Assembly (NCBI GenBank): GCA_037833965.1
Contig: AP031352.1
Location: 27,530,501 to 27,594,500 of the forward strand
DNA: 64,000 bases
Reading direction: 5' to 3'
Source: Marchantia polymorpha subsp. ruderalis
Taxonomy: Eukaryota > Streptophyta > Marchantiopsida > Marchantiales > Marchantiaceae
Part shown: positions 9,061 through 18,020 of the stretch, in pieces
Position numbering within the stretch: the first letter of the stretch is position 1
Layout: each line of letters opens with the position of its first letter
Translations under genes and position numbers: made by a program
Notes under the pieces: generated by a model
Database searches by the model: none
Told to the model about the DNA's origin: nothing
What the model saw: the letters and a program-made list of their open reading frames with translations, nothing else

Positions 9061-11154
9061 CTACACGCCTGCACGGAACCACGCTACACTACACTCCGCG
9101 GAACCTGTACTACGTCGACTGCGCGGCCGACTGCCGCGCACTAACTCCCTACCCTGCCAATCTTCCGCTCGACTGCGCAGTCCCAAACGCTGCAACGCCG
9201 CGGACACCTCCACTTCGAGGGCGGACATGGTATCCTGTGCCTTCGACAGAAAGGCATCAAGCTTCTTTGCTACCTTCCGCCGACTCCTACTGTCGCCTGA
9301 CAACAACCCGGCTGCGCGCAATTCAAACTCACGCAGTGTGAGTTTCTCCTGCGCCTTCACTTCCCAGTGGGCGTAGCCCTTGAGACAGTGGGCGACTCGC
9401 CTCGCCGTCTCCACCTTCGTGCGATCCGCCTCCTTCCTGCGATCCTCTTCAATTATCACTAATTGCGATTCGGCTTCAGCACGTTGAGCTCTCAATTCGC
9501 CACACTCTGACTGTAACCTGCGGATTAACTCTTCATCCGCCTGCCGTGCGAGCTGACATTGTTCCAACAACCGCGTCTGTCGCACGAGCTCCTCTGACAA
9601 AATCCGATTCTGGTCCTGCTCAGAAATGAGTGCTTCCTTGGCCTTCACCTGCTCCTTGGTGAGCTCGTCCAGTTTCTCATCCTTCATCTTCTCGGAGTGC
9701 TTGTAGAATTTCTGATTAAGTTTGTACTGACCCCACAAGCATGCATGCTTCTCCTTCAATTCCCTCAACTCCTGGTCCACTCTAGCTAACAGCTTGCTGG
9801 TGTGGACTTTAGTGCGAGTCCGCCTGCGCACTAACTCGATGTAAGATCCCGGCTGGAGTGGGTCGGCGTATTTATCGACCTTGCGATCCAAGTACCTCAG
9901 CAACGGAATCACCTGCTCAGAGAGCGCCGCCGCCGGCGCTCCAACAATTTCCTCCTCCTCCTCCTCGGTGTCTTCTGCTCCTGACATTTCTTCCGTGGAG
10001 CCCCCGTCGTCATCATCCGAGTGGAGAATTTCAGTCGCCATTGATTGCGTCGGCGACTGCCCCGAGTGGGGCTGCATGTCATCGACGTGTGCTGCCTGCG
10101 AAGGCACGGCTGCAGCCTCGCTGCTCGTCGCCAAAATGTCTAAGGCGGAAGGCGAATGTACTCGTGCGGCATCCCCGTCTCTCGCTTGTTGGTTGTCTAC
10201 CGCGTCCTCTCTACCGCCGTCGCCCGCCGCCGAAGGCGATCGAGCGGAGGGTGGCTGCGCGGGGTTTGATTGCGCATCGCGCATCGAAATTTCATCCCGC
10301 GGACAGTCACTCCGCTCCTCCGTCTGTTGCTGCTCCCTTGATCGGTCCGTGGGGGCTGTGCCCGGCCCGCGCGCAGGCGCAATTGCCGGCGCCTTGTCCG
10401 CCGCCGACGTAGCGCCGCGGACATCCATCGCCGAAGGCGACATGGCCGAAGGCCGCTCGCCCGATGTTCCTTGGCCTATAGGCCCTACCGCCGAAGGCGC
10501 ATCTATCGGCGGACTTCCCGCCGATGGTGCGGCCTCCGCACGCTCCCTGCTCGTATCTCCTCGGCTCGAAGGCCCTGGCGCCGAAGGCGCAAATTGCGGC
10601 GCGTGGTGCGCCGGAGGGTCTGGCCCCGAGGGCCGGTGTCTCGTAGGCGGTTCTTCCGCCGGCTCCTTCCCCTTCCTACGTTGGAACGGGGGTGATTCTT
10701 GCCTGTGCACAGGCGGCACGTGTGGAGGTGTCCTGTGCACAGGCGACCTGTGCACAGGTGAGCGCCTGTGCACAGGCGGACTGCTCCTTCCCACGCGTAA
10801 GCGTAGATCCACGTCCACTTGTGAACGCCTGTCCGCGGAGGCTCGTCCGTCCGCGGAGGCTCGTCTGTGCGCAAACGGAACATCTGTCCGTATCGCACGT
10901 GGTAACTCCGGAGGCCCTTGGCCCGTAGGCGGCCTCTCTCCCGTCGAGGTTGCAGCGGAGTCCGTTGCTCCTGCGGTCGTCCGCGCTTCCTCATGCTTCT
11001 CTGGCGACGCACTTCCTTTCTCCGTCGCAATCGTCGCCGTGTCCGCACTGTCGGCTGGTAACTCCAGTCTGCGTGCCTTCTGCTTCGGCCGGCTGTATGG
11101 CTCGCACAGCGGCCGCGGTCGAATGGGAGCAGAGGGTTCTTGATGCTGCTCCTC
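9061..11154 (-). CDS. Family-2 LTR-encoded coiled-coil protein, 5'-truncated
   Basis: One open frame of 697 codons runs from the telomere-repeat junction to its stop. The first ATG or GTG is internal, because the N-terminus was removed by the rearrangement. It is homologous to family-1 LTR residues from about 285 to the end. It begins near a PYSRPKQKARR segment and passes through PVHRR-type and PSA-type repeats, which look disordered. It then contains SALDILA, an acidic run (DDDDGGSTEE, EEEEEE), IPLLRYLDRK, a coiled coil, and the shared tail (LREFELRAA, GDSRSRR, LGLRSRAEDWQGRE, RRSTGSAECS). The two families differ strongly in the middle but stay alike in these blocks, which suggests protein-level constraint. 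The function is unknown; binding of element RNA or Gag is one possibility. Confidence 0.75.
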   Translation of the reverse strand, partial: EEQHQEPSAPIRPRPLCEPYSRPKQKARRLELPADSADTATIATEKGSASPEKHEEARTTAGATDSAATSTGERPPTGQGPPELPRAIRTDVPFAHRRASADGRASADRRSQVDVDLRLRVGRSSPPVHRRSPVHRSPVHRTPPHVPPVHRQESPPFQRRKGKEPAEEPPTRHRPSGPDPPAHHAPQFAPSAPGPSSRGDTSRERAEAAPSAGSPPIDAPSAVGPIGQGTSGERPSAMSPSAMDVRGATSAADKAPAIAPARGPGTAPTDRSREQQQTEERSDCPRDEISMRDAQSNPAQPPSARSPSAAGDGGREDAVDNQQARDGDAARVHSPSALDILATSSEAAAVPSQAAHVDDMQPHSGQSPTQSMATEILHSDDDDGGSTEEMSGAEDTEEEEEEIVGAPAAALSEQVIPLLRYLDRKVDKYADPLQPGSYIELVRRRTRTKVHTSKLLARVDQELRELKEKHACLWGQYKLNQKFYKHSEKMKDEKLDELTKEQVKAKEALISEQDQNRILSEELVRQTRLLEQCQLARQADEELIRRLQSECGELRAQRAEAESQLVIIEEDRRKEADRTKVETARRVAHCLKGYAHWEVKAQEKLTLREFELRAAGLLSGDSRSRRKVAKKLDAFLSKAQDTMSALEVEVSAALQRLGLRSRAEDWQGRELVRGSRPRSRRSTGSAECSVAWFRAGV

Positions 11155-11246
11155 TTAGGGTTTAGGGTTAGGGTTTAGGGTTTAGGGTTTAAGGGTTTAG
11201 GGTTTAGGGTTTAAGGGTTTAGGGTTTAGGGTTTACCCCTAACCCC
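11155..11246 (+). repeat. Interstitial telomere-repeat tract
   Basis: About twelve TTTAGGG-type units, with TTAGGG and TTTAAGGG variants, run on the plus strand from 11155 to about 11235. They are followed by the opposite-strand form CCCCTAACCCC (11236-11246). The tract lies exactly between two truncated retroelement pieces of opposite orientation: the LTR gene of E2 on the left and the integrase end of E3 on the right. A telomere added to a broken end followed by end joining would give this layout, as would capture of telomeric DNA during break repair. Confidence 0.9.
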
Positions 11247-11252
11247 CTCCTC

Positions 11253-11462
11253 CTCAAACCGGTACTACTGCAGGCGGGTGATTTGGCATTGCTCTACGAC
11301 AGCAGGCATGCCAGATTCCCAGGCAAACTGCACCTAAGATGGATGGGACCTTACAGGGTTGTCGAAGTCTTCCCGAATGGATCCATCCAACTTGCGGACC
11401 TGGCCGGCGATTTGTTAGGCACCCGAGTGAACGGGTGGCGGTTGAAGAAATACCATATGTGA
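11253..11462 (+). pseudogene. Integrase C-terminal fragment (E3)
   Basis: About 69 codons align with the end of the integrase in element C. The readable segments are ALLYDSRHARFPGKLHLRW, MGPY, EVFPNGSIQLA and GTRVNGWRLKKYH, followed by a TGA stop. This region is the GPY/F-type C-terminal domain. No chromodomain follows it, as expected for Tat/Athila-like plant gypsy elements. The catalytic core is missing, so the fragment is inactive. Confidence 0.85.
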
Positions 11463-11486
11463 GTGTTCGCGTGGGCGCTCACAATT

Positions 11487-11499
11487 GAGGAGGGGGGCA
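11487..11499 (+). promoter_or_regulatory. Polypurine tract (E3)
   Basis: GAGGAGGGGGGCA lies directly against the LTR start TGTGGTACCCC. It is the expected plus-strand primer of reverse transcription, and the same sequence is found in element C. Confidence 0.85.
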
Positions 11500-13113
11500 T
11501 GTGGTACCCCACTTTTGGCAATTTTGAGGAAATTAAAACATTTTTGGAAAACTGTACCCTGGCAGCATTGTAAATAGCCTTCGGTACATCAAAACAGAGT
11601 GAATCCGGAAGATCGCGGGGATTCTCGAGAGATCTTGTAGAATCTGGGATTTGGGGTGCAGCAGTAAGGACAGGCACCACCCTCCCTGCGAGCTCTGCAG
11701 TTAGGATCTCTACGGCGCAAGGCGCAGAACCCGCCTTCGGAGGTTGCGTCCGCGGCTGTAGGGAAACCCCCCGTAATTAGGTCAACCCTCGGGCGCCTTG
11801 ACCAAGTTAGGGTCCCGTTGGAAAGAGCTCGACGCGCTGATTCCAACGAGCCCAAGAACGCTTGGAACGGATGAGGACTTAGGGAGTTATCACTATTGGA
11901 AGAAACGGAGGCGGTCGCCTACGGCGGAAAGAGTTCGCCACCGGCGCGAATTCCGCCTACGCGGAAGGGGGAATCAAGTTTTGTCCTATGCGCGGACGAA
12001 GGCGTTCGCCTGTGCACAGGCGAAGTAGGGTTAGAGGAGGCGCGAAGTCCGCCTACGCACAGGCGCTCGCCTGTGCACAGGCGCTTCGGCGTCGGCGGAA
12101 AATCCGCCTTGGGCCCTAGAAATGCGCCTTGTGAGGTAGAAGTGTACGGCGCCTTCCGCGCCAGCGCGGCGCCGCGTACGTCGGAAGAGCCGCCAGAGTA
12201 ATCAAATCGGTACGGACCATGCGGACGGGAAGGGTGGATGCGCTCTTGGACGGACGGAGTTGCGGCGGCGGAAGCGCCGAAGAAGAGACAAGGAACGGAC
12301 AGACTGGACGGAGACGGCTGACCACGGTCAACGCCTTCCGCGCCAGCGCGACGTAGCGCACGGAATTCGCCTGCGCACAGGCGAACGCCTGTGCACAGGA
12401 GGATGAAGTTCCGTGCCGGCGGAGAATCCGCCGAGGCTCCTGCCTGCGCACAGGCGGGAGTTGAACTTTTGTCCGACATGCGGACACACGCGTCAAGGCA
12501 GAGGGGGATTGGCCGAGGGGCGGTACGAACAAGTGTACCGCGCAAGGCGGAAAACTCGCCTTCGGCGTTACGCCCCCATGTCCGCAGGGTGACACGCTCG
12601 CGGAGTTCAAATCCGCCAATTCGAGCGTGAGAGTTTAATCGACGACGGCGGAGCGTGAAGCCGCGCGTGAGAGCGAAGACCGTTCCAGCGTACAGCCGGC
12701 GCGGCCATCAAGTGAGACGTTCTTCACGACCAAGAGCCGACCATGACCTTCGACCGGGCGGCGGAGAACGTCCCATTCTTGAATTCGCGATTCCAATCTC
12801 TTGTGCGCGCTGCGCGCATCCATCTGCTGGCTGCGGAACATTCTCGACGTCGTCGCACAGGAGATTTCTTGTTGATTGAGGGAGAAGTGAGTGCGCGTGA
12901 TTTGGAATTGAGGGCGATTAGAGTTTGCCGAGAGAGAAAGAAGCGCGGGCAGTGCGGAAGTAGAATGAGCGGGCGAGCGAACCCCAGGAACGCAATGACG
13001 AGACCGAGCAGATTGCGGATGGTGCCACTTCGCCTACCGCAGAACGGGCTGCGCGCTTTTGAGGAGCGCTTAATAGCAAGAAAGCTCGATTTCTTGCTAT
13101 GGGGATGGAATTA
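11500..13113 (+). repeat. 3' LTR of E3 (family 2), 5' part
   Basis: The LTR starts TGTGGTACCCCAC at 11500. It contains a hairpin module near 11811-11853 (GTTGGAA paired with TTCCAAC), several CCTGTGCACAGG or CCTGCGCACAGG palindromes (about 12000-12090, 12370-12400 and 12440), many CGCC(T)TCGGCG words, and the first codons of the family-2 LTR gene. It is cut at 13114 by element B. Confidence 0.85.
12995..13113 (+). pseudogene. Family-2 LTR gene, first 39 codons, cut by element B
   Basis: The ATG at 12995 is equivalent to the start of the family-1 LTR gene. The segments PLRLPQNGLRAFEERL and KLDFLLWGWN match PLRVPQIGLRAFQDVL and KLDFLLWGWN of family 1. Element B inserted right after the WGWN codons, so the rest of the gene is gone from this copy. 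An upstream open frame (from 12743) is continuous with it, but the family-1 comparison supports 12995 as the start. Confidence 0.75.
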
Positions 13114-14418
13114 TGTGGTAACACACTTTTTGTTTTTTTTACAGAATTTAAACAATTTTAGAAAACTAGTACCAAAGCAGTGTTTGTAGCTAGAGAAGGG
13201 TACGCTAAATAGAGTGGATTGATGAGATCGTCACGAGGGCACAAAGAATCACGTAGTCGGATGTACCAACGCCAACGTCTTCGGCGCCTTCGGCAAAAGC
13301 TCCTTTTTGAGGTGTCTCTACTCACGCGCCTCTAGCGTATAAGGAAGCTACGCTTCCGGCGCAGACACCTCAGGAGGAGGTTTTGCTAAAGACGTCAGGA
13401 GAAGGGCCCGGACCTCTAAAGGCATCCGACCATGAGTGCGCCTTCGGCGAAGCGCCGCTAGCGCGGAAAGGGAAAACCTTCATAACAATCGGGATACACG
13501 GTAGATCCAGTTGGTTGAAGTTGCATTAGAAAGAGCTCGGGACGCTCGTTCTAACGAGTCCAAGAGCGCCGGAGATGGATCAGGAATGGAGAAGTTATGA
13601 GCGTCGGAAAACTCGTAGCCGGACATGCGCCGTTCGCGCTAGGGTTCACAGCCGGAAAGGATTCCCGTACGCCCTCGGCGATGCGCCTTCGGCGGAATCA
13701 CGCGCTCACAGGAGGAAGCCAACTCAGAGTCGGAAGCGCCCTTGGCGGCTGTTCATGGAAGGAAAGCGCCGGTCGGATGTACGCCTCCGACGTGGCGCTG
13801 ACGGCCGGATGCGCTGGCATGAGTTGCGCTGACGGATATGCGCTGGCAGCAACGGACGAGGCATAAAGGACAAAATAGGCGGTACGACTGCGCGCCGGCG
13901 TAATTCGCTCCGGCTGGATGTGCGCCTCCAGCAAGGCGCCGACGGATAATGAACGCGCCAGCGGCGACACGCCTCCGGAGAAGGGCGGGTTAGGAAAAGA
14001 CAACAGGGCCGACGTATACCCTGCAGCGGACTCGAGTCCGGAAGGTGGCGGCGGCGGGAGAATTCAACGTTTAAGCATGCGAATGCGCGCAATGCGGGGA
14101 CGTGAATTCGCGCATGCGAAGGGCGAACCGTTAAGCCGTATAGCCGGCTGCGTACGTTGCAACCAGTAAGAACGTTGGACGTTCTTGAAATCGGAGAAGA
14201 AAAGACTGCGCTCCAGTCTCATTCTCTCATTCTTGACTTTGCAATTTCCAGTTCCAAGATTACGCGCAAGGGCGGAGCGACCTGCAGTGAGAGTAGAGAG
14301 TGCGGAGACGAGTTGCACAAGGATCTTGGCGGACCTTGAAAGAATTGGGAGTAGCGATCTTGAACGAGCGCAGAGAGAGTGAGCGAAAGGGAGAACGTTT
14401 GTGTGTGCAGGCAACGCA

Positions 14419-16974
14419 ATGTCGAAGGTTCCCCAACTGCGAGTGTCTCCACTCAGGGTGCCGCAGATCGGTCTACGCGCATTTCAAGATGTGCTGACGA
14501 GGCTGAAGCTCGATTTTCTCCTCTGGGGGTGGAATTGGACGTGTCCGGAGATGGTGCGCGAGTATCTGCAAGAGAGACACAAGCCTTCTCGCGGATTTCG
14601 CCCACACCCAGAGAGATGGGAAATTTGCAATTGGGCGCAGGTGTTGGGCAGGTGTGCCGGCGAGGAAGGGGATCTCCTCTTCGAGGCCGACAGCGTGAAA
14701 GTGTCCCAGGAGGAAGAAGTCTCTTACAATGAGCTCTTCAAGGTGGCTAGACATCCCAAGAACGGTTTCCGGACTCGGGATTACAAGGATCGATTGCGGA
14801 GAAATGTCGCGACAGCATTGCTGCAGATATTGCAGCCGACCAAGACCGCTTACATGCATGGTTGGCAGGTAGAGTTCGTGGAGCTAGTGTTGTCAGGAGC
14901 TCCGGTGCATTGGGCACGGCTCCTGTGGAAGGTGACGCGCCAACATGCGCAAGAAGAGAGGGGAGGAACGCTCAATCATCTATCGCCTTACTTAATCGTG
15001 TTTTACCGGGCGATGGGATGTTTGACGAATGCTGAGAAAACTCGGTTTCCGCAGCTGAGCCGGTCTTATCCAGGTAGATATTCGAGGGAGGCCGAAGTAG
15101 ACACGGATCCGGACGAGGAACCTGCCAGTACGCCTCCGGCTCCGGCTCCAGCCAGAGCAGCAGAAGAACGTCGAAGTGAGCGCATTCCGCGAAAGCGGAA
15201 GTGGGATGAGAGACCTGAGGACAGGCAGCCGGAAGTGCCAGCTGCGCCGACTCGTGGTCGGCCCACCCCCGAGCCTCATAGTCGACCAAAACAGAGGGCA
15301 CGCAGAATGCCAACTGTTACTGAGGAGACCAGGCGAACTCCGACCCGGCGGAATCTCACACAGGAAGAGATAATTGCTCAGGTCCTAGGGAAGACGGCAG
15401 AAACCTCTGCACAGAAGGCACCACGGCCTTCGGGAGGAGATGGACGGACTGACAGCCGGCCGACTGCGAGTCGGATGACTGAAGGTCGACAAGCGGAAGG
15501 AAGGCCAACTGAACGGCGCGTTGAACCGGACAGCAGGCCGGAAGCAGAAGAGAGTTTGGCTGACGAGCCAACAATCCTCAAAGGGTCGTCTTCGGCGGAA
15601 GGCACTTCTGGAAGAACGCCCCCAACAAGCAGGCCAAGTGGAGTCAAGACGCGCAGGGTGTATCCGACTCCCAGTCGGACAACTGCTGGTCGGCCGACTG
15701 CGAGTCGGACAACAGAGAGTCAGCCGGATTCGCCGACTGCGAGACGGATGGGGCCAACGACCAGTGTGCGGACGCCTTCGGCGGACGCACCTTCAGCAAG
15801 GACACCTTCCGCGCAGATTGCGCCGGAAGGACAGGCAGCAGAAGCGGGCGGTGCAAGAGTGACAAAAGTCACTGCGGCGTCGACCCCTTCACAAACCGAA
15901 GATCGAGCCGGAACAGGGGCTCAAGCAGTAGGATCTCCCACTGCCCTGGATATTTTAGCAGGCAGTGGAGCAGCAGTCGCAGCAGAAGCTGCTGCGCGCC
16001 ACAGTTCCAGGGAGTCGCCAAGGGATTCGGTGGCGACTGAAATCCTCGAGACTGAGGATGATACGAGCTCGGAAGAGCAGGAAGCGGATTCGGTGCAGAA
16101 AACGCCAACAGGGGTGCTGTGCGAACAGATAGTTCCACTCCTGCGATATCTGGATCGCAAGACATCCAAATACGGAAGTGCCTTAAAACCGCAGTCTTAT
16201 GTGGAGACTATCAGGCGAAGGACGAGGATCAAGGTGGCAAAGTGGGCCTCTAGTTGCCAAGTATATGTGGAAAGGAACACCGCCCTCCGACAACACCTGG
16301 CGGTCACCCAGAAGCTGTACCAAGCCTTGCAGCAGCAGAAGGAGGATGCGGCGACGAAGAGTCAGGCGGAGGCCGAACTAATACGGGCAAAGATCGAGTC
16401 GGAACTGCAGGAGGAGCGGAGACAGAACAACGTCCTAGCAGCCGAGCTTGCGCGCCAGACGCGCGCCTTAGAAGAAAGTCAAAGAGCCCGCAAGGAGGAT
16501 GAGGAGTTGTTGTGCAACTTGCAATCCGAGTGCTCGGATTTGAGGGCACAACGTGCGGGATTAGAAATGCAGCTGGCCGAGGTGGAGAGCAGCTGCAGGG
16601 CACGAGGAGAGTTGGCGGCACGGGTGACTCGTTGTCTAAACGGATACACCCATTGGGAGGTGGCAGCTCAAGAGAGGGTTACACTCCGGGAGTTCGAGCT
16701 TCGGGCGGCGGCCTTGACGGAAGGTGACAGTCGGAGTCGGCGGCGAGTGGCGAGAAAATTAGAAACTTTCTTGTCGGGTGCGCGCGACACTATGGCGCAC
16801 TTGCAGTCGGAAGTCACTGCAGCGCTCCGACGCCTGGGGTTACGCAGCCGGTCGGAAGACTGGCAAGGTAGAGACAGTAAGCGGAGCAGTCCGGCGCGCA
16901 GGAGGCGCAGCACCGGATCTGCTGAGTGCAGTAGAGTAGTTTGGTTTCGCGCAGATACTGCGAGTGGTAGATAG
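14419..16974 (+). CDS. LTR (U3)-encoded coiled-coil protein, intact (B)
   Basis: An 851-residue protein of unknown function is encoded wholly inside the LTR. ATG 14419 is chosen because all copies align from MSKVPQLRV; the frame is open slightly further upstream. Residues 1-230 form a W-rich region (LLWGWNW, then QPTKTAYMHGW, LSGAPVHWARLLW). It faintly resembles the N-terminal domain of proteins annotated as putative plant transposon proteins, but this is a weak inference. A basic RIPRKRKW segment near 254 could be a nuclear signal. Residues 270-600 are rich in Ser, Thr, Pro and Arg and look disordered, with an acidic patch near 545-560. Residues 615-740 form a coiled coil, followed by a conserved basic tail (LREFELRAA, LGLRSRSEDWQGRD). 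There is no signal peptide or membrane segment. The stop lies 33 bases before the LTR TATA box. Confidence 0.8.
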   Translation: MSKVPQLRVSPLRVPQIGLRAFQDVLTRLKLDFLLWGWNWTCPEMVREYLQERHKPSRGFRPHPERWEICNWAQVLGRCAGEEGDLLFEADSVKVSQEEEVSYNELFKVARHPKNGFRTRDYKDRLRRNVATALLQILQPTKTAYMHGWQVEFVELVLSGAPVHWARLLWKVTRQHAQEERGGTLNHLSPYLIVFYRAMGCLTNAEKTRFPQLSRSYPGRYSREAEVDTDPDEEPASTPPAPAPARAAEERRSERIPRKRKWDERPEDRQPEVPAAPTRGRPTPEPHSRPKQRARRMPTVTEETRRTPTRRNLTQEEIIAQVLGKTAETSAQKAPRPSGGDGRTDSRPTASRMTEGRQAEGRPTERRVEPDSRPEAEESLADEPTILKGSSSAEGTSGRTPPTSRPSGVKTRRVYPTPSRTTAGRPTASRTTESQPDSPTARRMGPTTSVRTPSADAPSARTPSAQIAPEGQAAEAGGARVTKVTAASTPSQTEDRAGTGAQAVGSPTALDILAGSGAAVAAEAAARHSSRESPRDSVATEILETEDDTSSEEQEADSVQKTPTGVLCEQIVPLLRYLDRKTSKYGSALKPQSYVETIRRRTRIKVAKWASSCQVYVERNTALRQHLAVTQKLYQALQQQKEDAATKSQAEAELIRAKIESELQEERRQNNVLAAELARQTRALEESQRARKEDEELLCNLQSECSDLRAQRAGLEMQLAEVESSCRARGELAARVTRCLNGYTHWEVAAQERVTLREFELRAAALTEGDSRSRRRVARKLETFLSGARDTMAHLQSEVTAALRRLGLRSRSEDWQGRDSKRSSPARRRRSTGSAECSRVVWFRADTASGR

Positions 16975-17007
16975 GATAGCGTAGTGCTAGTTAGGATCTT
17001 TTGAGAG

Positions 17008-17014
17008 TATAAAG
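17008..17014 (+). promoter_or_regulatory. LTR TATA box (B)
   Basis: TATAAAG, 33 bases after the LTR gene's stop. Genomic RNA would start about 25-35 bases further on, so the LTR gene lies in U3 and appears only at the 3' end of genomic RNA. Confidence 0.65.
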
Positions 17015-17959
17015 TAGATCAAGGCGTTTTGCCTTGGGGACTCTTCCAGTTTCAGAAGTACAGATCAGGAACTCACTTTCTTGGCGTGTTTGTGCATTTT
17101 TGGTCCTGGCACCACGTAGAGAAGCTGCAGCATAGCGAAGTTACCGTATGTTGTAGTTGAAGGCCTTCGGCTGAATGTTCAGAGCTCGCACCCGGTTAGA
17201 GACTTGAGTAGTGCGGATCTGCACCTGCGGGTGATTTCTGATGCTCAGAGCCGGCTGCGAGTTAGATACTTGAACAGTTCCCCCTTACTCCTTCGAGTGA
17301 CATATCCTGATTGTACTCCTACGGGAAGTTTCCCCTGAATGCCAATGTGAAGTTTCATTACTTCGTGTAAACCTTGGTTTGTAATTCAGGTTGTGTGTGT
17401 GTTACTGGATCGTGTTTTCAGTAAGTTCTCAGTCGGGTCTGCACTCCCTGCGTTTTGTGTGATAGTCGAGGGTGACGTCCACGGCGTACGTAGAGGCTTC
17501 GTTCCGAAGTGAGAAGTCCAGTCCGGGTACCCCCGCTAGTTCCTGGCGGAAGGGCAGTAAAAGCCGGAGTGGGAGGCACTTCCTGCAGAACCTCTGAGTG
17601 AACTTGCGAGACACTTTCCTCCTGAAATCCGAAGCGGAGGTCCTGACCGACCTCCGAGTTGTGCTTTTTGCCAGATTCAGGTGTGTGTGTGTGTGTGTGT
17701 GTTGAGTGACCAAGCTGTACCGTGCATCCTCCGAGCATCCTCCGAGTTGAGATCCTCCTCCGAGTCGAGCCTCCGAGTCGAGCACTGCAGTATTTCTGGG
17801 AGTGACAGTCGCCTAGAATTCAAACTCTACAAAAGTCTGTTAAACGTGACACTTTTACTCTGTGTGTTGCCTCTGTCCCTGTGGGTTCGATCTTTTTACC
17901 ACCATACTGCAGTTTTAGCCTTTGGTGGGTTATTACATAAGGAGCCGACAACTTCTTTT

Positions 17960-17977
17960 TGGCGCCGCTGCCGGGGA
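17960..17977 (+). promoter_or_regulatory. Primer-binding site (B), tRNA-Asp-like
   Basis: TGGCGCCGCTGCCGGGGA is the usual form of the tRNA-Asp-complementary primer site of many plant gypsy elements. It starts 22 bases after the LTR end, a somewhat larger gap than usual. Confidence 0.85.
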
Positions 17978-18020
17978 CAGTGCGTCAACACCAGAATACT
18001 TGAGCAGCAATGCTCGGTGA

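Larger units (their letters stand above)
8053..11154 (-). mobile_element. E2: truncated family-2 gypsy LTR
   Basis: The element begins on the plus strand with TGTAATAACCCAC, the same terminus as solo LTR D, and matches D closely for its first kilobase. It sits inside E1, and GCGTA at 8048-8052 is the likely left target duplication. Its right part is missing: the sequence stops at the telomere-repeat tract, and no TGTGG LTR start or right-hand duplication is found. It contains a family-2 version of the LTR gene, truncated at its 5' end. Within that gene are several copies of the palindrome CCTGTGCACAGG (about 10700-10780). Confidence 0.85.
11250..13113 (+). mobile_element. E3: 3' end of a family-2 gypsy element
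   Basis: The fragment consists of the integrase C-terminus, a polypurine tract, and the first 1.6 kb of the 3' LTR. Everything upstream was lost at the telomere-tract junction. The LTR is interrupted at 13114 by element B, and its continuation is not found on the far side. E3 shows that the family-2 LTR belongs to an autonomous-type gypsy element with an integrase closely related to that of family 1. Confidence 0.85.
13114..17937 (+). repeat. 5' LTR of element B (4,824 bp)
   Basis: It runs from TGTGGTAACAC to GGGTTATTACA. It carries the LTR gene (14419-16974) in its U3 part, a TATA box at 17008, and about 0.9 kb of R-U5 including a (TG)n run near 17682-17702. A hairpin with TTAGAA/TTCTAA ends lies near 13526-13554. 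Confidence 0.93.

Noticed and set aside
10695..10785. CRISPR-like array suggested by repeated palindromes
   Set aside because: Spacing is irregular, repeats are too short, the setting is a plant LTR, and no cas-like gene is present.
9881..11143. A 420-codon open frame on the plus strand
   Set aside because: It is the antisense shadow of the family-2 LTR gene, which has clear homology on the minus strand. GC-rich repeats keep both strands open.
17960..17977. A tRNA gene at the primer-binding site
   Set aside because: Only the 3' complement of tRNA-Asp is present. No cloverleaf can be formed, so it is a reverse-transcription primer site.
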